From Nocardia arthritidis (GTDB lineage: Bacteria > Actinomycetota > Actinomycetes > Mycobacteriales > Mycobacteriaceae), in assembly GCF_011801145.1 (NCBI RefSeq), contig NZ_CP046172.1, positions 7,812,001-7,876,000 on the forward strand: a DNA stretch of 64,000 bases, read 5' to 3'. The position numbers were made by a program, and so were the translations under genes. The notes under the pieces were generated by a model. The model saw nothing but the letters and a program-made list of their open reading frames with translations, was not told the DNA's origin and searched no databases. Positions 54,450-64,000 of the stretch are shown in pieces (position 1 is the first letter of the stretch; every line of letters begins with the position of its first letter).

Positions 54450-55049
54450 GTGACACAAGGTGATTCGGCGGGCGAACGCACGTGGCGGTCCGGTGAGCTG
54501 GCGCGGGAGACGGGTGTGACGGTCCGGGCGCTGCACCACTACGACCGGCTCGGGCTGCTGTCACCGTCGTCGCGCACCGCGGGCGGTCACCGCTGCTACG
54601 ACGGCGCCGACGTGCGCAGGCTGCACCGGATCATCGCGCTGCGCAGCTTCGGTTTCGCGCTCGACGAGATCGCCACGCTGCTCGATGCCGGACCCGACGA
54701 TCCGCGCGGGCTGCTCGAACAGCAACTGGCGCTCGTCGACGACCGCATCGCCGATGCGCTGAAACTGCGCGCCCGCCTGCTCGACGTGCTCGGACGGCTC
54801 GACCACCTTGTCGAGCCGTCGACAACGCAATTCCTACGAATGATCGAGGTGACAATCGCAATGGATCGACCACTCACTCCCGAACGGCTCGCCGAAATGT
54901 CGCGCGCCAGAGCCGAATACCGGCAAAGCCTCAGCGATGCGGAGCTGGCGGCGCTACAGGAGACCCGCGCGGCCGCATTCGCCGCGATGAGCGAAGAAGA
55001 GCGGGAGCGGCTGCACGAACAGCGCAGGCGGATGATGCCGACCACCTGA
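54450..55049 (+). CDS. MerR-family regulator
   Basis: The 199-residue protein has a MerR winged helix (WRSGELARETGVTVRALHHY, DRLGLLSPSSRTAGGHRCY) and a dimerisation helix (RLHRIIALRSFGFALDEIAT, LLEQQLALVDDRIADALKLR). The C-terminal part (SRARAEYRQSLSDAELAALQ, EERERLHEQRRRMM) is charged and resembles TipA-like ligand domains in part, but is too short for a full one. GTG at 54450 follows GAGGAGGG. The tiny gene lies divergent to it. Confidence 0.88.
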   Translation: MTQGDSAGERTWRSGELARETGVTVRALHHYDRLGLLSPSSRTAGGHRCYDGADVRRLHRIIALRSFGFALDEIATLLDAGPDDPRGLLEQQLALVDDRIADALKLRARLLDVLGRLDHLVEPSTTQFLRMIEVTIAMDRPLTPERLAEMSRARAEYRQSLSDAELAALQETRAAAFAAMSEEERERLHEQRRRMMPTT

Positions 55050-55201
55050 CGCCGAGTTCTCAGCTCACTCTCATCCAACACCGGTGAACAGCTCAGGATC
55101 GACCTGTTCAATCGGTGACGGCTGCCCCGCCCGGTCGCTCTCTCCCCCTCCGGGCGGTAGGCAGCGCCAACTTCCGTTCTGCCACACCGGTTTTCAGCGG
55201 C

Positions 55202-55834
55202 TCATTGAAATGTGATCATGGTGCCGTTGGCTACCGAAACCCTGGCGTTCTCGAACAGTGCCAGCCAGACGATTCGCTCCCGTTCGAACGGGTGGTCAAC
55301 GGGGGTTTCGTTGACGGCCGCCGCGGCGGCGTCGGTGAGTTCGCCGTCGTGCAGTTCGATTCCGAGATACGGGGCGACGAATATCAGCTCCCTGAGCAGC
55401 GCGACGGAGGAGCCGACCATTCCTCCCGTCAGGTCCTCGTCGGCCAGCACGACCTCGAAATCGATTGGCACGTAATAGCCTTCGGCGTCGGAGTGGCAGA
55501 TGAGATGGGTTTCGAAGATGTACTGCAGTCCCTCGACGAGCCGATCGTCCGCCGGATGCTCGCCGTCGGCGACCGGCGCCAGCGGCCGATCCGGATTCTC
55601 ATAGGCGTGTGCGTAGGCGCGACGCAGGTAGTGCAGGAAGCTGTACGGGAAACTCCCCAGATGCTCACGCGGCTTCGCGGGGCCGTGGACCCGCGGCTCG
55701 TCGTGCTGCGGCAATCCCTCCCCGGCCAGTAGCAGATTGATCGTGTCGAGGTCCGCCTGATACTCCTCGACCTCCTCCGGATACTCCTCCGCCAGCAGAT
55801 CGGCGAGCTCGTGAGTTCCTATCGCAAGTCCCAT
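55202..55834 (-). CDS. Hypothetical 210-residue protein
   Basis: The protein starts MGLAIGTHELADLLAEEYPE and continues with SFPYSFLHYLRRAYAHAYENPD, FETHLICHSDAEGYYVPIDF and [20 protein letters not shown]. It is acidic, cytosolic by pattern, and has no recognised domain. Codon use is like its neighbours. ATG at 55834 is the best start; longer frames upstream have no support. No neighbour gives a hint of function. Confidence 0.65.
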   Translation of the reverse strand: MGLAIGTHELADLLAEEYPEEVEEYQADLDTINLLLAGEGLPQHDEPRVHGPAKPREHLGSFPYSFLHYLRRAYAHAYENPDRPLAPVADGEHPADDRLVEGLQYIFETHLICHSDAEGYYVPIDFEVVLADEDLTGGMVGSSVALLRELIFVAPYLGIELHDGELTDAAAAAVNETPVDHPFERERIVWLALFENARVSVANGTMITFQ

Positions 55835-56700
<866 letters not shown>

Positions 56701-56706
56701 CGCGTC

Positions 56707-56742
56707 ACCGGCGCCCAACGCACGAATGCGTTGGGCGCCGGT
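56707..56742 (+). terminator. Terminator of the rpf gene
   Basis: A perfect 16-bp stem (56707-56722 with 56727-56742) has a 4-base CGAA loop and is followed by CATTTTC. Confidence 0.9.
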
Positions 56743-56768
56743 CATTTTCAGCCGCTACGGCGCCGCGG

Positions 56769-57121
56769 TCATGGCAAGGGATTCGTGATCGGAATGCGGC
56801 TCACGCCTGGGTTCACGAAAGTCCTTGATACATACAGGAATTCATTGTTCCGATCGAGCACCGCGCCGTTCGCGCTCGGGAAATGCGCCCAATCGGCCTG
56901 TACCGCACCGTTCGGATACACCCGGCCGACGAGATCACCGAAATCGTTTGTGGCGTAGATGGTTCCGTCGTGCGCCACATCCAGCCGTCCGCCGCGCTCA
57001 GGCCTGCGGCGATGGACGTCACCGCACCGGTATCCGGATCAACCCGCACGATGCCCGCGTGCCGCAGCGCATCGCCGATCAGCACCCTGACGTCCGCGCC
57101 GTACCCGACGAGCAGTTTCAT
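56769..57121 (-). pseudogene. Frameshifted SMP-30/NHL-type beta-propeller remnant
   Basis: The first part from ATG 57121 (LIGDALRHAGIVRVDPDTGA, VTSIAAGLSAADG) and the second part near 56978 (DGTIYATNDFGDLVGRVYPN, GAVLDRNNEFLYVSRTFV) are consecutive blades of one propeller but lie in two frames; a one-base shift is needed near 56980. Together they would give about 117 residues, far less than the roughly 300 of a full SMP-30/gluconolactonase protein. It is a broken remnant, convergent with rpf. Confidence 0.65.
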
Positions 57122-57574
57122 TCGCCGACATTTATGGCACGAGCCCCGCCCGCGAACGGTTCATCCGGCTAGTCAAGAGCAAATGCCGGGCCGCTTCGTC
57201 GACGGGCAGATCGACGGATGCCGAAATCCGGCATTATGTCTGATTTATCCTCTTTCTGGCGTCATACCGATTTGGTCGCGCCCCGTCCAGCAAGTGACGC
57301 AACCGACTGGGTCGAACCAGGCCACGCCATCGATCGGGCGACAAAGGTGCAGGTCACAGCCGCGAAAATAGAGATGACAGGCGAATCTTTTTCGGCCACA
57401 ATGGAATTGGACGTCTTCCCAAGAGCGAGAACGTCGGCCTCGATATGTGTTCATTCTCACAGCAGATATCCGGGCGTATCAGGCTTGGCCGGGAATAGTT
57501 AGTCAGGCTAACGTGTTTTGAATAAAGCGTGTCTCGAACACAAAGAACGTGTCTCGAACAAAGGAGGCCGGCCA
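57122..57574 (+). promoter_or_regulatory. Upstream region of the carboxylic acid reductase gene with tandem operator-like repeats
   Basis: CGTGTCTCGAACA occurs at 57528-57540 and 57548-57560, 20 bp apart (two helical turns), and a weaker copy CGTGTTTTGAATA at 57512-57524. Each contains TGTCTCGAACA, a near-palindrome. GTTAG-N5-CTAAC lies just before (57498-57512). AAAGGAGG at 57560-57567 is the ribosome site of the next gene. The rest of the 453 bp shows no gene. Confidence 0.55.
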
Positions 57575-60500
57575 ATGACGGAAACGCGGGAGGAGCGCCT
57601 CGCGCACCGGATCGCCGAGCTGTACAGGGAAGACGAGCAAGTTCGAAACGCCGCACCCATTCCGGAGATCGGCGCGGCGGTACGTGAACCCGGCCTCGGG
57701 CTTGCGCGCATTGTGACGACGGTGCTGCGAGGCTATGCCGACCGCCCGGCCGTCGGACAGCGCGCGACCGAACTCGTCACCGACGAATCCGGACGAAAAA
57801 CCTTGCGGCTCTTGCCAAGATACGAAACAACCAGTTATGGCGAACTGCTGGAGCGGGTGACCGCGATCGCCGCCGCCTGGTATGGAAATACCGAAACTCC
57901 CTTGCGCAGCGGCGATTTCGTCGCAATTCTCGGCTTCACCAGCGGTGAATATCTCACCATCGATCTGGCCTGTATCCAGCTCGGCGCGGTCTCGGTGCCA
58001 CTGCAGGCCAGCGCGTCGCCGACACAGCTGAACGCGATCCTGCGGGAAACCGAGCCCGCGATCTTCGCCACCGACGCCGGACATCTCGGCACCGCCGTCG
58101 ACTGTGTCCTCGCCGGTGCGACGCCGCGCGAACTGATCGTCTTCGATTACCACCCCGACGACGACAACCACCGCGCCGCTTTGGCATCCGCGCGGGAACA
58201 ACTGGCCGACCGCCCGGTGGTTATCGAAACGCTGACCGATGTGCTCGAGCGCGGTCGCACCCTGCCGCCCGCGCCCGTGCCCGCCGCCGACGACGACGCG
58301 CTGACTCAGCTCATCTATACCTCCGGCAGCACCGGAACACCGAAGGGCGCGATGTACACCCAGCGCCTGGTGAGCAATGTCTGGGTGAGTGCGCCCGAAC
58401 TCGCGACGATCAATTTCAACTACATGCCGATGAGCCACATCGCCGGGCGCATCATGCTCTACGGTGTGCTCGCGCGGGGCGGCACCGCGTATTTCGCGGC
58501 GAAGAGCGATATGTCCACCCTGTTCGAGGACATCACGCTGGTGCGCCCGACCGAGCTGTTCTTCGTACCTCGGGTGTGCGACATGGTGTTCCAGCTCTAC
58601 CAGAGTGAAGTGGAGCGCCGCAGCACGCCGGGCGCCGATCTCGCGGAAATCGAGCGCGAGGTCAAAAGCTATGTGCGGCAAGAGGTTCTGGGTGGGCGCT
58701 TCTTGTTCCTGGTGGTCGGGAGTGCCCCGCTGTCGCACGAGATGCACGAATTCATGGAATCGTTGCTCGGCATCGAACTGCACGACGGCTACGGCTCGAC
58801 CGAGGCGGGCGCGAGCATTCTCATCGACAACATCATCCGCAGGCCGCCGGTGCTCGACTACAAACTCGTCGACGTACCCGAACTCGGCTACTTCGCCACC
58901 GACCAGCCGCACCCGCGCGGTGAACTGCTGCTGAAGTCGACGAATATGATTCCCGGCTACTACAAGCGGCCCGAGGTCACCGCGGAGATCTTCGACGCGG
59001 ACGGGTTCTACAAGACCGGGGACATCGTCGCCGAAATCGAGCCGGACCACCTCGTTTACGTCGATCGCTGCAACAACGTACTCAAACTCTCGCAGGGTGA
59101 GTTCGTCGCGGTCGCGCACCTGGAGGCGGTGTACGCGACCAGCCCGCTGATCCGGCAGATCTTCGTCTACGGCAGCAGCGAACGCGCCTATCTGCTCGCC
59201 GTCATCGTGCCCACCGCCGAAGCGCTTGCCACCTACGGTGATTCGGTGAAGGGGGTGATCAGCGAATCGCTGCAGCAGCTCGCCAAAGACGCCGAACTAC
59301 AGTCCTACGAGATCCCGCGCGACTTCCTGATCGAGACCGAACCGTTCACGATGGACAACGGTTTGCTGTCCGGAATCGGAAAGCTGTTGCGGCCCAAGGC
59401 GAAAGAGCGTTACGGCGAACGACTGGAACAGCTGTACGCGGCGCAGGCCGCGGAGCAGGCCGACGAACTGCTCGAATTGCGCCGTGGCGCGGGTGATCTG
59501 CCGGTGCTGCAGACCGTCGGCCGGGCGGCCAAGGCGCTGCTCGGCGTCGCGACGACGGATCTGTGGCCCGACGCGCACTTCACCGACCTCGGCGGCGATT
59601 CGCTCTCGGCGCTCTCGTTCTCCACGCTGCTGCAGGAGATCTTCGGCGTCGAGGTGCCGGTCGGCGTCATCGTCAGCCCCGCCAACAATCTGCGGCAGCT
59701 TGCGAATTACATCGAATCCGAACGAGATTCGGGCGCCAAACGGCCCACCGTCGGCGCGGTGCACGCGAGCTCCACCGAGATCCGCGCCGACGAGCTCACC
59801 CTCGACAAGTTCATCGATGCCCGAACCCTGGCCGCCGCCAAGGATATTCCGCATGTCACCGGCGCGCCGCGCACCGTGCTGTTGACCGGCGCCAACGGCT
59901 ACCTCGGCCGGTTCCTGTGCCTGGAATGGCTGGAACGCCTGGCATCGGCCGGCGGACAACTGATCTGCGTGATCCGCGGCAGCGATGCCGCGGCGGCGCG
60001 CGAGCGGCTGGCCGCAGCCTTCGACAGCGGCGATCCGGAACTGGTCCGGCATTTCGAGGAGCTGGCCGCCGACCATCTCGAGGTGCTGCCCGGCGATATC
60101 GGTGAACCGGATCTCGGCCTGGACCAAGCCACCTGGCGGCGGCTCGCCGAAACCGTCGATCTGATCGTGCATCCCGCCGCGCTGGTCAACCATGTGCTGC
60201 CGTACAACCAGCTGTTCGGCCCCAACGTCGTCGGCACCGCCGAAATCATCCGGCTCGCGCTCACCGCCCGGCTCAAGCCGGTCACCTATCTGTCGACGGT
60301 GGGCGTGGCCGACCAGATCCCGATCGGAAGTTTCAGCGAGGACGGCGATATTCGCCGGATCAGCCCGGTGCGCGCGATCGGCGAGAGCTACGCCAACGGC
60401 TACGGCAACAGCAAATGGGCGGGCGAGGTGCTGCTGCGCGAGGCGCACGACCTGTGCGGGCTGCCGGTCGCGGTATTCCGTTCCGATATGATCCTGGCGC

Positions 60501-61060
60501 ACAGCCGCTACGCCGGGCAGCTGAACCTGCCGGATATGTTCACCCGGCTGATACTCAGCCTGCTGGCCACCGGCATCGCGCCGTACTCGTTCTACCGCAC
60601 CGATGCGGCGGGCCACCGTCAACGGGCCCACTACGACGGTCTCCCAGCGGATTTCACCGCCGCAGCGATCACCACGCTCGGGACGCAGGTGACGGCGGGC
60701 TTCCAGACCTTCGATGTGCTCAACCCGCACGAGGACGGCATCTCGCTCGACGAATTCGTCGACTGGTTGATCGCGGCGGGACATCCGATCCAGCGGCTCG
60801 ACGACTATGCCGATTGGTTCGGGCGCTTCGAAACCGCGCTGCGCGGACTGCCGGAGCGGCAGCGTCAGCAATCGGTGCTGCCGCTGCTGCACGCCTACCG
60901 GCAGCCCGGGCCGGCGATCGACGGATCCGCGCTGCCCGCCAAACACTTCCAGGCGGCGGTGCAGGATGCGAAAATCGGTCCCGACCAGGACATTCCGCAT
61001 CTGACGCCGGAGTTGATCGAGAAGTACGTCAGCGATCTGCGCCTGCATCGGCTGCTCTGA
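57575..61060 (+). CDS. car: Carboxylic acid reductase
   Basis: This 1161-residue enzyme reduces carboxylic acids to aldehydes with ATP and NADPH. Domains in order: an adenylation domain (about 1-650; [38 protein letters not shown]), a carrier domain with phosphopantetheine Ser676 in [14 protein letters not shown], and a reductase domain from about 767 ([40 protein letters not shown]). Sequence is very like the Nocardia iowensis enzyme as I recall it, including length. It needs a phosphopantetheinyl transferase, which is not in the window. ATG at 57575 is used with AAAGGAGG upstream. Confidence 0.97.
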   Translation: MTETREERLAHRIAELYREDEQVRNAAPIPEIGAAVREPGLGLARIVTTVLRGYADRPAVGQRATELVTDESGRKTLRLLPRYETTSYGELLERVTAIAAAWYGNTETPLRSGDFVAILGFTSGEYLTIDLACIQLGAVSVPLQASASPTQLNAILRETEPAIFATDAGHLGTAVDCVLAGATPRELIVFDYHPDDDNHRAALASAREQLADRPVVIETLTDVLERGRTLPPAPVPAADDDALTQLIYTSGSTGTPKGAMYTQRLVSNVWVSAPELATINFNYMPMSHIAGRIMLYGVLARGGTAYFAAKSDMSTLFEDITLVRPTELFFVPRVCDMVFQLYQSEVERRSTPGADLAEIEREVKSYVRQEVLGGRFLFLVVGSAPLSHEMHEFMESLLGIELHDGYGSTEAGASILIDNIIRRPPVLDYKLVDVPELGYFATDQPHPRGELLLKSTNMIPGYYKRPEVTAEIFDADGFYKTGDIVAEIEPDHLVYVDRCNNVLKLSQGEFVAVAHLEAVYATSPLIRQIFVYGSSERAYLLAVIVPTAEALATYGDSVKGVISESLQQLAKDAELQSYEIPRDFLIETEPFTMDNGLLSGIGKLLRPKAKERYGERLEQLYAAQAAEQADELLELRRGAGDLPVLQTVGRAAKALLGVATTDLWPDAHFTDLGGDSLSALSFSTLLQEIFGVEVPVGVIVSPANNLRQLANYIESERDSGAKRPTVGAVHASSTEIRADELTLDKFIDARTLAAAKDIPHVTGAPRTVLLTGANGYLGRFLCLEWLERLASAGGQLICVIRGSDAAAARERLAAAFDSGDPELVRHFEELAADHLEVLPGDIGEPDLGLDQATWRRLAETVDLIVHPAALVNHVLPYNQLFGPNVVGTAEIIRLALTARLKPVTYLSTVGVADQIPIGSFSEDGDIRRISPVRAIGESYANGYGNSKWAGEVLLREAHDLCGLPVAVFRSDMILAHSRYAGQLNLPDMFTRLILSLLATGIAPYSFYRTDAAGHRQRAHYDGLPADFTAAAITTLGTQVTAGFQTFDVLNPHEDGISLDEFVDWLIAAGHPIQRLDDYADWFGRFETALRGLPERQRQQSVLPLLHAYRQPGPAIDGSALPAKHFQAAVQDAKIGPDQDIPHLTPELIEKYVSDLRLHRLL

Positions 61061-61171
61061 ACCGGATGTGTGAGGCGCCGGGCGGCGAGAACGCCCGGCG
61101 CGCTTGCGCATTCACCGAGCCAACCTTCGCCGCCCGTGCCACACTGGCATCGAGCAGAGGGAGGTGGCCTG

Positions 61172-61618
61172 ATGCCTCGCGCCGTGGCACCCGTCGTCCG
61201 CACCGATGGAACCGTGCAACCCGACAGCGGTGACTCCTACCAGGAACGCCTGGCCAAATACTTTCCGATCGAAACGAGCGGACCGTATCTGGCCGCCTCC
61301 GCCGCGGTCACCGGCATGACCGACGCGCACACCACCTCGCGAACCGTATGGCTGCTGGTGATTTTCGCGCTGTTCGGCATCGGAACCGTCCCGCTGCTGA
61401 TGAAGCAGTATTCCGCCGCCCGCTACCGGAATCGCTGGCTGCCAATAGGTTTCGGTGTCGGCGCGTACGCCATCTGGGCGTACTCCCTCGGCAGCCTGCC
61501 ACAGGAGCTCAACTTCTACAGCCCGATCGCCGCGGTCGTGCTGCCCATCCTCTACGGGTTCGGCGCAAATTTCAGCCCGTCCCAACCGGAATCGGCTCAG
61601 GCGCCCACCGCGGGCTGA
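61172..61618 (+). CDS. Small membrane protein of unknown function
   Basis: The 148-residue protein has a hydrophilic start (PVVRTDGTVQPDSGDSYQER) and three helices (VWLLVIFALFGIGTVPLLM, LPIGFGVGAYAIWAYSLG, YSPIAAVVLPILYGFGANF). No domain is recognised. GAGGGAGG lies before ATG 61172. It is 111 bp after car and may share its transcript; it overlaps the LysR gene end by 22 bp on the other strand. Confidence 0.65.
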   Translation: MPRAVAPVVRTDGTVQPDSGDSYQERLAKYFPIETSGPYLAASAAVTGMTDAHTTSRTVWLLVIFALFGIGTVPLLMKQYSAARYRNRWLPIGFGVGAYAIWAYSLGSLPQELNFYSPIAAVVLPILYGFGANFSPSQPESAQAPTAG

Positions 61619-62484
61619 GCGTTCGCGACGGCGGCGGCCAATTCGGCGACGCGGCGGGCGGCCGGGTTGTGCGCCATGGGTTTTCGAATGGCGATACCGA
61701 TATGCCGGACCGGAGTGGGGTCGGTCAGCGCGACCGCGACCAGATCGGCGGGTAGCTCCGTGGCGGCGAGCCGGGGAAGTACCGTGATGCCGATTCCCGT
61801 CGCGACGAACGACAGCGCGGTCTGATAGTCGGGCGCCTGGACCTGGAATCGCGGGACGATACCCGCCCGCGCGCAGGCGTCCAAGGTGATCTGCCTGCAC
61901 GTGCCGTCGCGGGGTTCGTTATCGATCCAGGCCCGGTCGGCCAGGGCGGCCAGCGGGATCGCGGTGTGTCGTGCTATCGGATCCTCGGCGCGGACCGCGA
62001 CGACGTACGGATCGGCGGTGAGCCTGCGCACGAAGGCGGCCGACGGCGCGGCGGGTTCCTCGGTGTATATCTCGATGTCGTGGCGTCCCTCGCCGACCTC
62101 GATGGTCCGCAATTCCAGTCGTAGATCCGGGAATTCGACGCGCATCGCGTTGACGATGGGCGGCAGCCACAGCGCGCCGACCGAGGAGATGTAGCCGATG
62201 GACAGGCTGCCGATCCGGCCCGCGCGTAGATCGTCGACAACTCCGTCCAGGCGGGCGATTTCCTCGAACATCGGCTCGGACGCGGCGGCGAGGGCGCGGC
62301 CCGCGGCGGTGGGTTCGATACCCCGGCCGACCCGCTCGACCAGCTGCAATCCGGTCTCGCGCTGGAGCGCCGCCAGCTGCTGGCTCGCCGCCGACGGGGT
62401 GTAGCCGAGGGCGGCGGCGCTGGCCCGGATCGATCCGGTCGCGACGACCGTTCGCAGCAGGCGCAGCCGGGTGATGTCCAGCAT
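61597..62484 (-). CDS. LysR-family regulator
   Basis: The 295-residue protein has an N-terminal LysR winged helix (LRLLRTVVATGSIRASAAAL, GYTPSAASQQLAALQRETG) and the substrate-binding domain with DYQTALSFVATGIGITVLPR. It is divergent from an EamA-type transporter and probably controls it; the region between them is 73 bp. Confidence 0.93.
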   Translation of the reverse strand: MLDITRLRLLRTVVATGSIRASAAALGYTPSAASQQLAALQRETGLQLVERVGRGIEPTAAGRALAAASEPMFEEIARLDGVVDDLRAGRIGSLSIGYISSVGALWLPPIVNAMRVEFPDLRLELRTIEVGEGRHDIEIYTEEPAAPSAAFVRRLTADPYVVAVRAEDPIARHTAIPLAALADRAWIDNEPRDGTCRQITLDACARAGIVPRFQVQAPDYQTALSFVATGIGITVLPRLAATELPADLVAVALTDPTPVRHIGIAIRKPMAHNPAARRVAELAAAVANAQPAVGA

Positions 62485-62557
62485 CCGAAAATTGTACAGC
62501 TGAGCTTAATGGTTGTGCTCGATCGTTCGCTTGTCCTGTTCTTTTCCGGCGATCACG

Positions 62558-63484
62558 ATGGTCAGCGTGATCAACGAATCCCGGACCGCGACAGCGGACC
62601 ATGCGACGGCCACCGGTATCGACATCCCAGCCGCCGCGGCGGTTATCGTCGCGGTCGCGGTATGGGCCTCGGCGTTCGTCGCGATCCGCGACGCGGGAAC
62701 GGCGCTGTCCGCGGCCCCGATGGCACTGCTTCGCCTCGCCGTGGCGGCGCTGGCGCTGACGGTCCTGGTCGGCCTCCGCGATCGCGGATTGCGCCGAGTA
62801 CCGCGCGCCCGTGCGCCGTGGCTGTTGATCGCCGGGTACGCCGTGCTGTGGCTGGCCGGGTACACCGTCGCGCTGAACGCCGCCGAACGGCATGTCGACG
62901 CGGGCACCGCGGCGCTGCTCGTCAACCTCGCTCCGCTGTTGGTCGCCATCGGAGCCGCCTTCTTGTTGCGCGAAAAGCTATCGCGCGCACTGCTTTTCGG
63001 CGTGCTGGTGTCGCTGTCCGGCGTCACTGCCATCGCGCTCGGCACCGTCGGGCACCACGACGGCCTCGGTGTCGTCCTGTGTCTGCTCGCCGCCGTCCTG
63101 TACGCGGCCGGCGTGCTGATCCAGAAGGCCGCGCTGCGCCACGTCGACGCGCTCACCGCGATCTGGCTCGGCTGCCTCATCGCCACGCTCGTCCTGCTGC
63201 CGTGGACACCCCGGCTCGTCACCGAGCTGTCGACGGCTCCGGCACGCACCGTCGTCGATGGCGTCTACCTCGGATTGTTCCCTACCGCACTGGGATTCAC
63301 CGCCTGGTCGTACGCGCTGCGTCGCACCGACGCCGGGCGCCTCACCACCGCCAGCTACGGTGTGCCCGCGGTATCGGTGCTGCTGTCCTGGTTGGTGCTC
63401 GGCGAGATCCCGACGCTGCTCGCACTCGCAGGCGGCGCGGTTTGCCTTGTCGGCGTTGCGATCTCGCGCCGCCGGAGCGCATGA
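62558..63484 (+). CDS. EamA/DMT-family transporter
   Basis: The 308-residue protein has ten helices in two EamA repeats (AVIVAVAVWASAFVAIRDAG, LLVNLAPLLVAIGAAFLLRE; LVLCLLAAVLYAAGVLIQKA class; YGVPAVSVLLSWLVLGEIPT). It probably exports a metabolite such as an amino acid. ATG 62558 or GTG 62567 may be the start. It is controlled most likely by the divergent LysR protein. Confidence 0.9.
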   Translation: MVSVINESRTATADHATATGIDIPAAAAVIVAVAVWASAFVAIRDAGTALSAAPMALLRLAVAALALTVLVGLRDRGLRRVPRARAPWLLIAGYAVLWLAGYTVALNAAERHVDAGTAALLVNLAPLLVAIGAAFLLREKLSRALLFGVLVSLSGVTAIALGTVGHHDGLGVVLCLLAAVLYAAGVLIQKAALRHVDALTAIWLGCLIATLVLLPWTPRLVTELSTAPARTVVDGVYLGLFPTALGFTAWSYALRRTDAGRLTTASYGVPAVSVLLSWLVLGEIPTLLALAGGAVCLVGVAISRRRSA

Positions 63485-63486
63485 CC

Positions 63487-64000
63487 TCAGATCGGCAGCG
63501 GGAAAACGTCCCCGTCGCGGGCCACGCTCAGCCGCCCCGAATAGTTCCGGCCGATGCGGTCTGCCCAGCGCGGATCATCCGGCGGCGCACCGTAATAGTG
63601 GCTGAGCACCAGGTGTTTCGCGCCGACCGCGGCGGCGACCGCGCCGACGTCCTCGGCGCTGGTATGCGAGGCGCGGCTGTAGTCGTCCTCGTGTTCGAGA
63701 ATCGCCTCGTGCACGAGAATGTCGGTGCCGGAAGCCAATTCGATCAGGTTGTCGGATTTCACGGTGTCGCCGGAGAAGGTCACCGAGCCACCGCCCGCCA
63801 GCTCGAACCGGAAGGCGAACGACGGATACACGTTGTGATGCGGCACCAGCGTCGCGGTGACGGTCACCGTCTCGTCGGCGTACACCGGAAACGGCGAAAT
63901 CCGCGGCGCGGTATTGCCGAAATCCGAGCCCGGCGGGATCGCGATCTCGTTGGCCTGGATCAACTGCCGGATATCGCCCTGATGCAGCGAGCGGATGTGC
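63487..64000 (-). CDS. Metallo-beta-lactamase-fold hydrolase, 5' part outside window
   Basis: The frame is open to the right edge; visible residues include IPPGSDFGNTAPRISPFPVY, HNVYPSFAFRFELAGG, VTFSGDTVKSDNLIELASGT, DILVHEA, SHTSAEDVGAVAAAVGAKHL and VLSHYY. SGDT and the His in SHTSAEDVG are metal-site parts of RNase Z/arylsulfatase-like MBL proteins. The N-terminal HxHxDH motif would lie outside. A TTG at 63963 is unlikely to be the real start. Stop is 2 bp after the EamA stop. Confidence 0.8.
   Translation of the reverse strand, partial: HIRSLHQGDIRQLIQANEIAIPPGSDFGNTAPRISPFPVYADETVTVTATLVPHHNVYPSFAFRFELAGGGSVTFSGDTVKSDNLIELASGTDILVHEAILEHEDDYSRASHTSAEDVGAVAAAVGAKHLVLSHYYGAPPDDPRWADRIGRNYSGRLSVARDGDVFPLPI

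Noticed and set aside
62485..62557. LysR box TTGTACAGCTGAGCTTAA in the lysR/eamA gap
   Set aside because: The arms pair poorly apart from the central CAGCTG, so it does not meet the T-N11-A pattern well enough to list as a site.

Overview
The window looks like the chromosome of a Nocardia species or a close mycolic-acid-producing relative. The evidence is high G+C throughout, a mycobacterial-type class Ib ribonucleotide reductase set, an HNH/DUF222 (13E12-type) gene remnant, a resuscitation-promoting factor, a GlnR-type site in front of an ammonium channel, and a carboxylic acid reductase that closely resembles the Nocardia iowensis enzyme as I remember it. Only protein-coding genes, gene remnants and cis sites were found: no rRNA, tRNA, CRISPR array or complete insertion sequence.

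Region 1 (1-12325) is an exact tandem duplication. Bases 1-6055 are repeated without a seen difference at 6271-12325, with a 6270-bp offset. The full unit is 6056-12325; the first 215 bases of copy 1 lie left of the window. Each unit carries a 13E12-type HNH remnant, a DinB-like gene, nrdF (class Ib RNR small subunit), an MMPL transporter, a small four-helix membrane protein and a HAD-like protein. The strain would therefore have two nrdF genes, unless this is an assembly error.

Region 2 (12326-22266) holds a glycosyltransferase, an F420-type LLM oxidoreductase, a Phd/RelE-like toxin-antitoxin pair, an RDD protein, the nrdH-nrdI-nrdE operon, an NADPH:FMN reductase divergent from a TetR gene, nadE and a DUF1003 protein. 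Tandem NrdR-like boxes with identical spacing precede both nrdH and nrdF, so the split RNR genes probably form one regulon.

Region 3 (22321-26976) is a molybdenum-cofactor locus: moaA-moaD leftward; moeA, a moaC-moaB fusion and moaE rightward. The fusion linker is made of sixteen hexapeptide repeats.

Region 4 (27118-38259) includes an AraC regulator, a COG0523 GTPase, a peptidoglycan amidase, an ECF sigma factor with a Cys-rich N-terminus, secreted proteins, an SDR, an MFS exporter, a thioesterase, a short divergent Rho paralogue and a MAB_1171c-type membrane protein.

Region 5 (38329-48224) has a DoxX/TetR pair, an MmyB-type regulator with an NmrA-like protein, an Lnt-like acyltransferase, a two-component system, an ammonium transporter, a TetR/SDR pair and a TMEM175-like channel.

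Region 6 (48297-53858) is a probable operon for gamma-glutamylated amine or amino-alcohol catabolism: glutamine-synthetase-like ligase, class I amidotransferase-type hydrolase, aldehyde dehydrogenase and SDR, with an MFS gene in front.

Region 7 (53985-64000) contains a tiny gene (34 codons) with its own terminator, a MerR regulator with a classic long-spacer promoter, an Rpf gene, a frameshifted beta-propeller remnant, the carboxylic acid reductase, a LysR/EamA divergent pair and a partial metallo-hydrolase.
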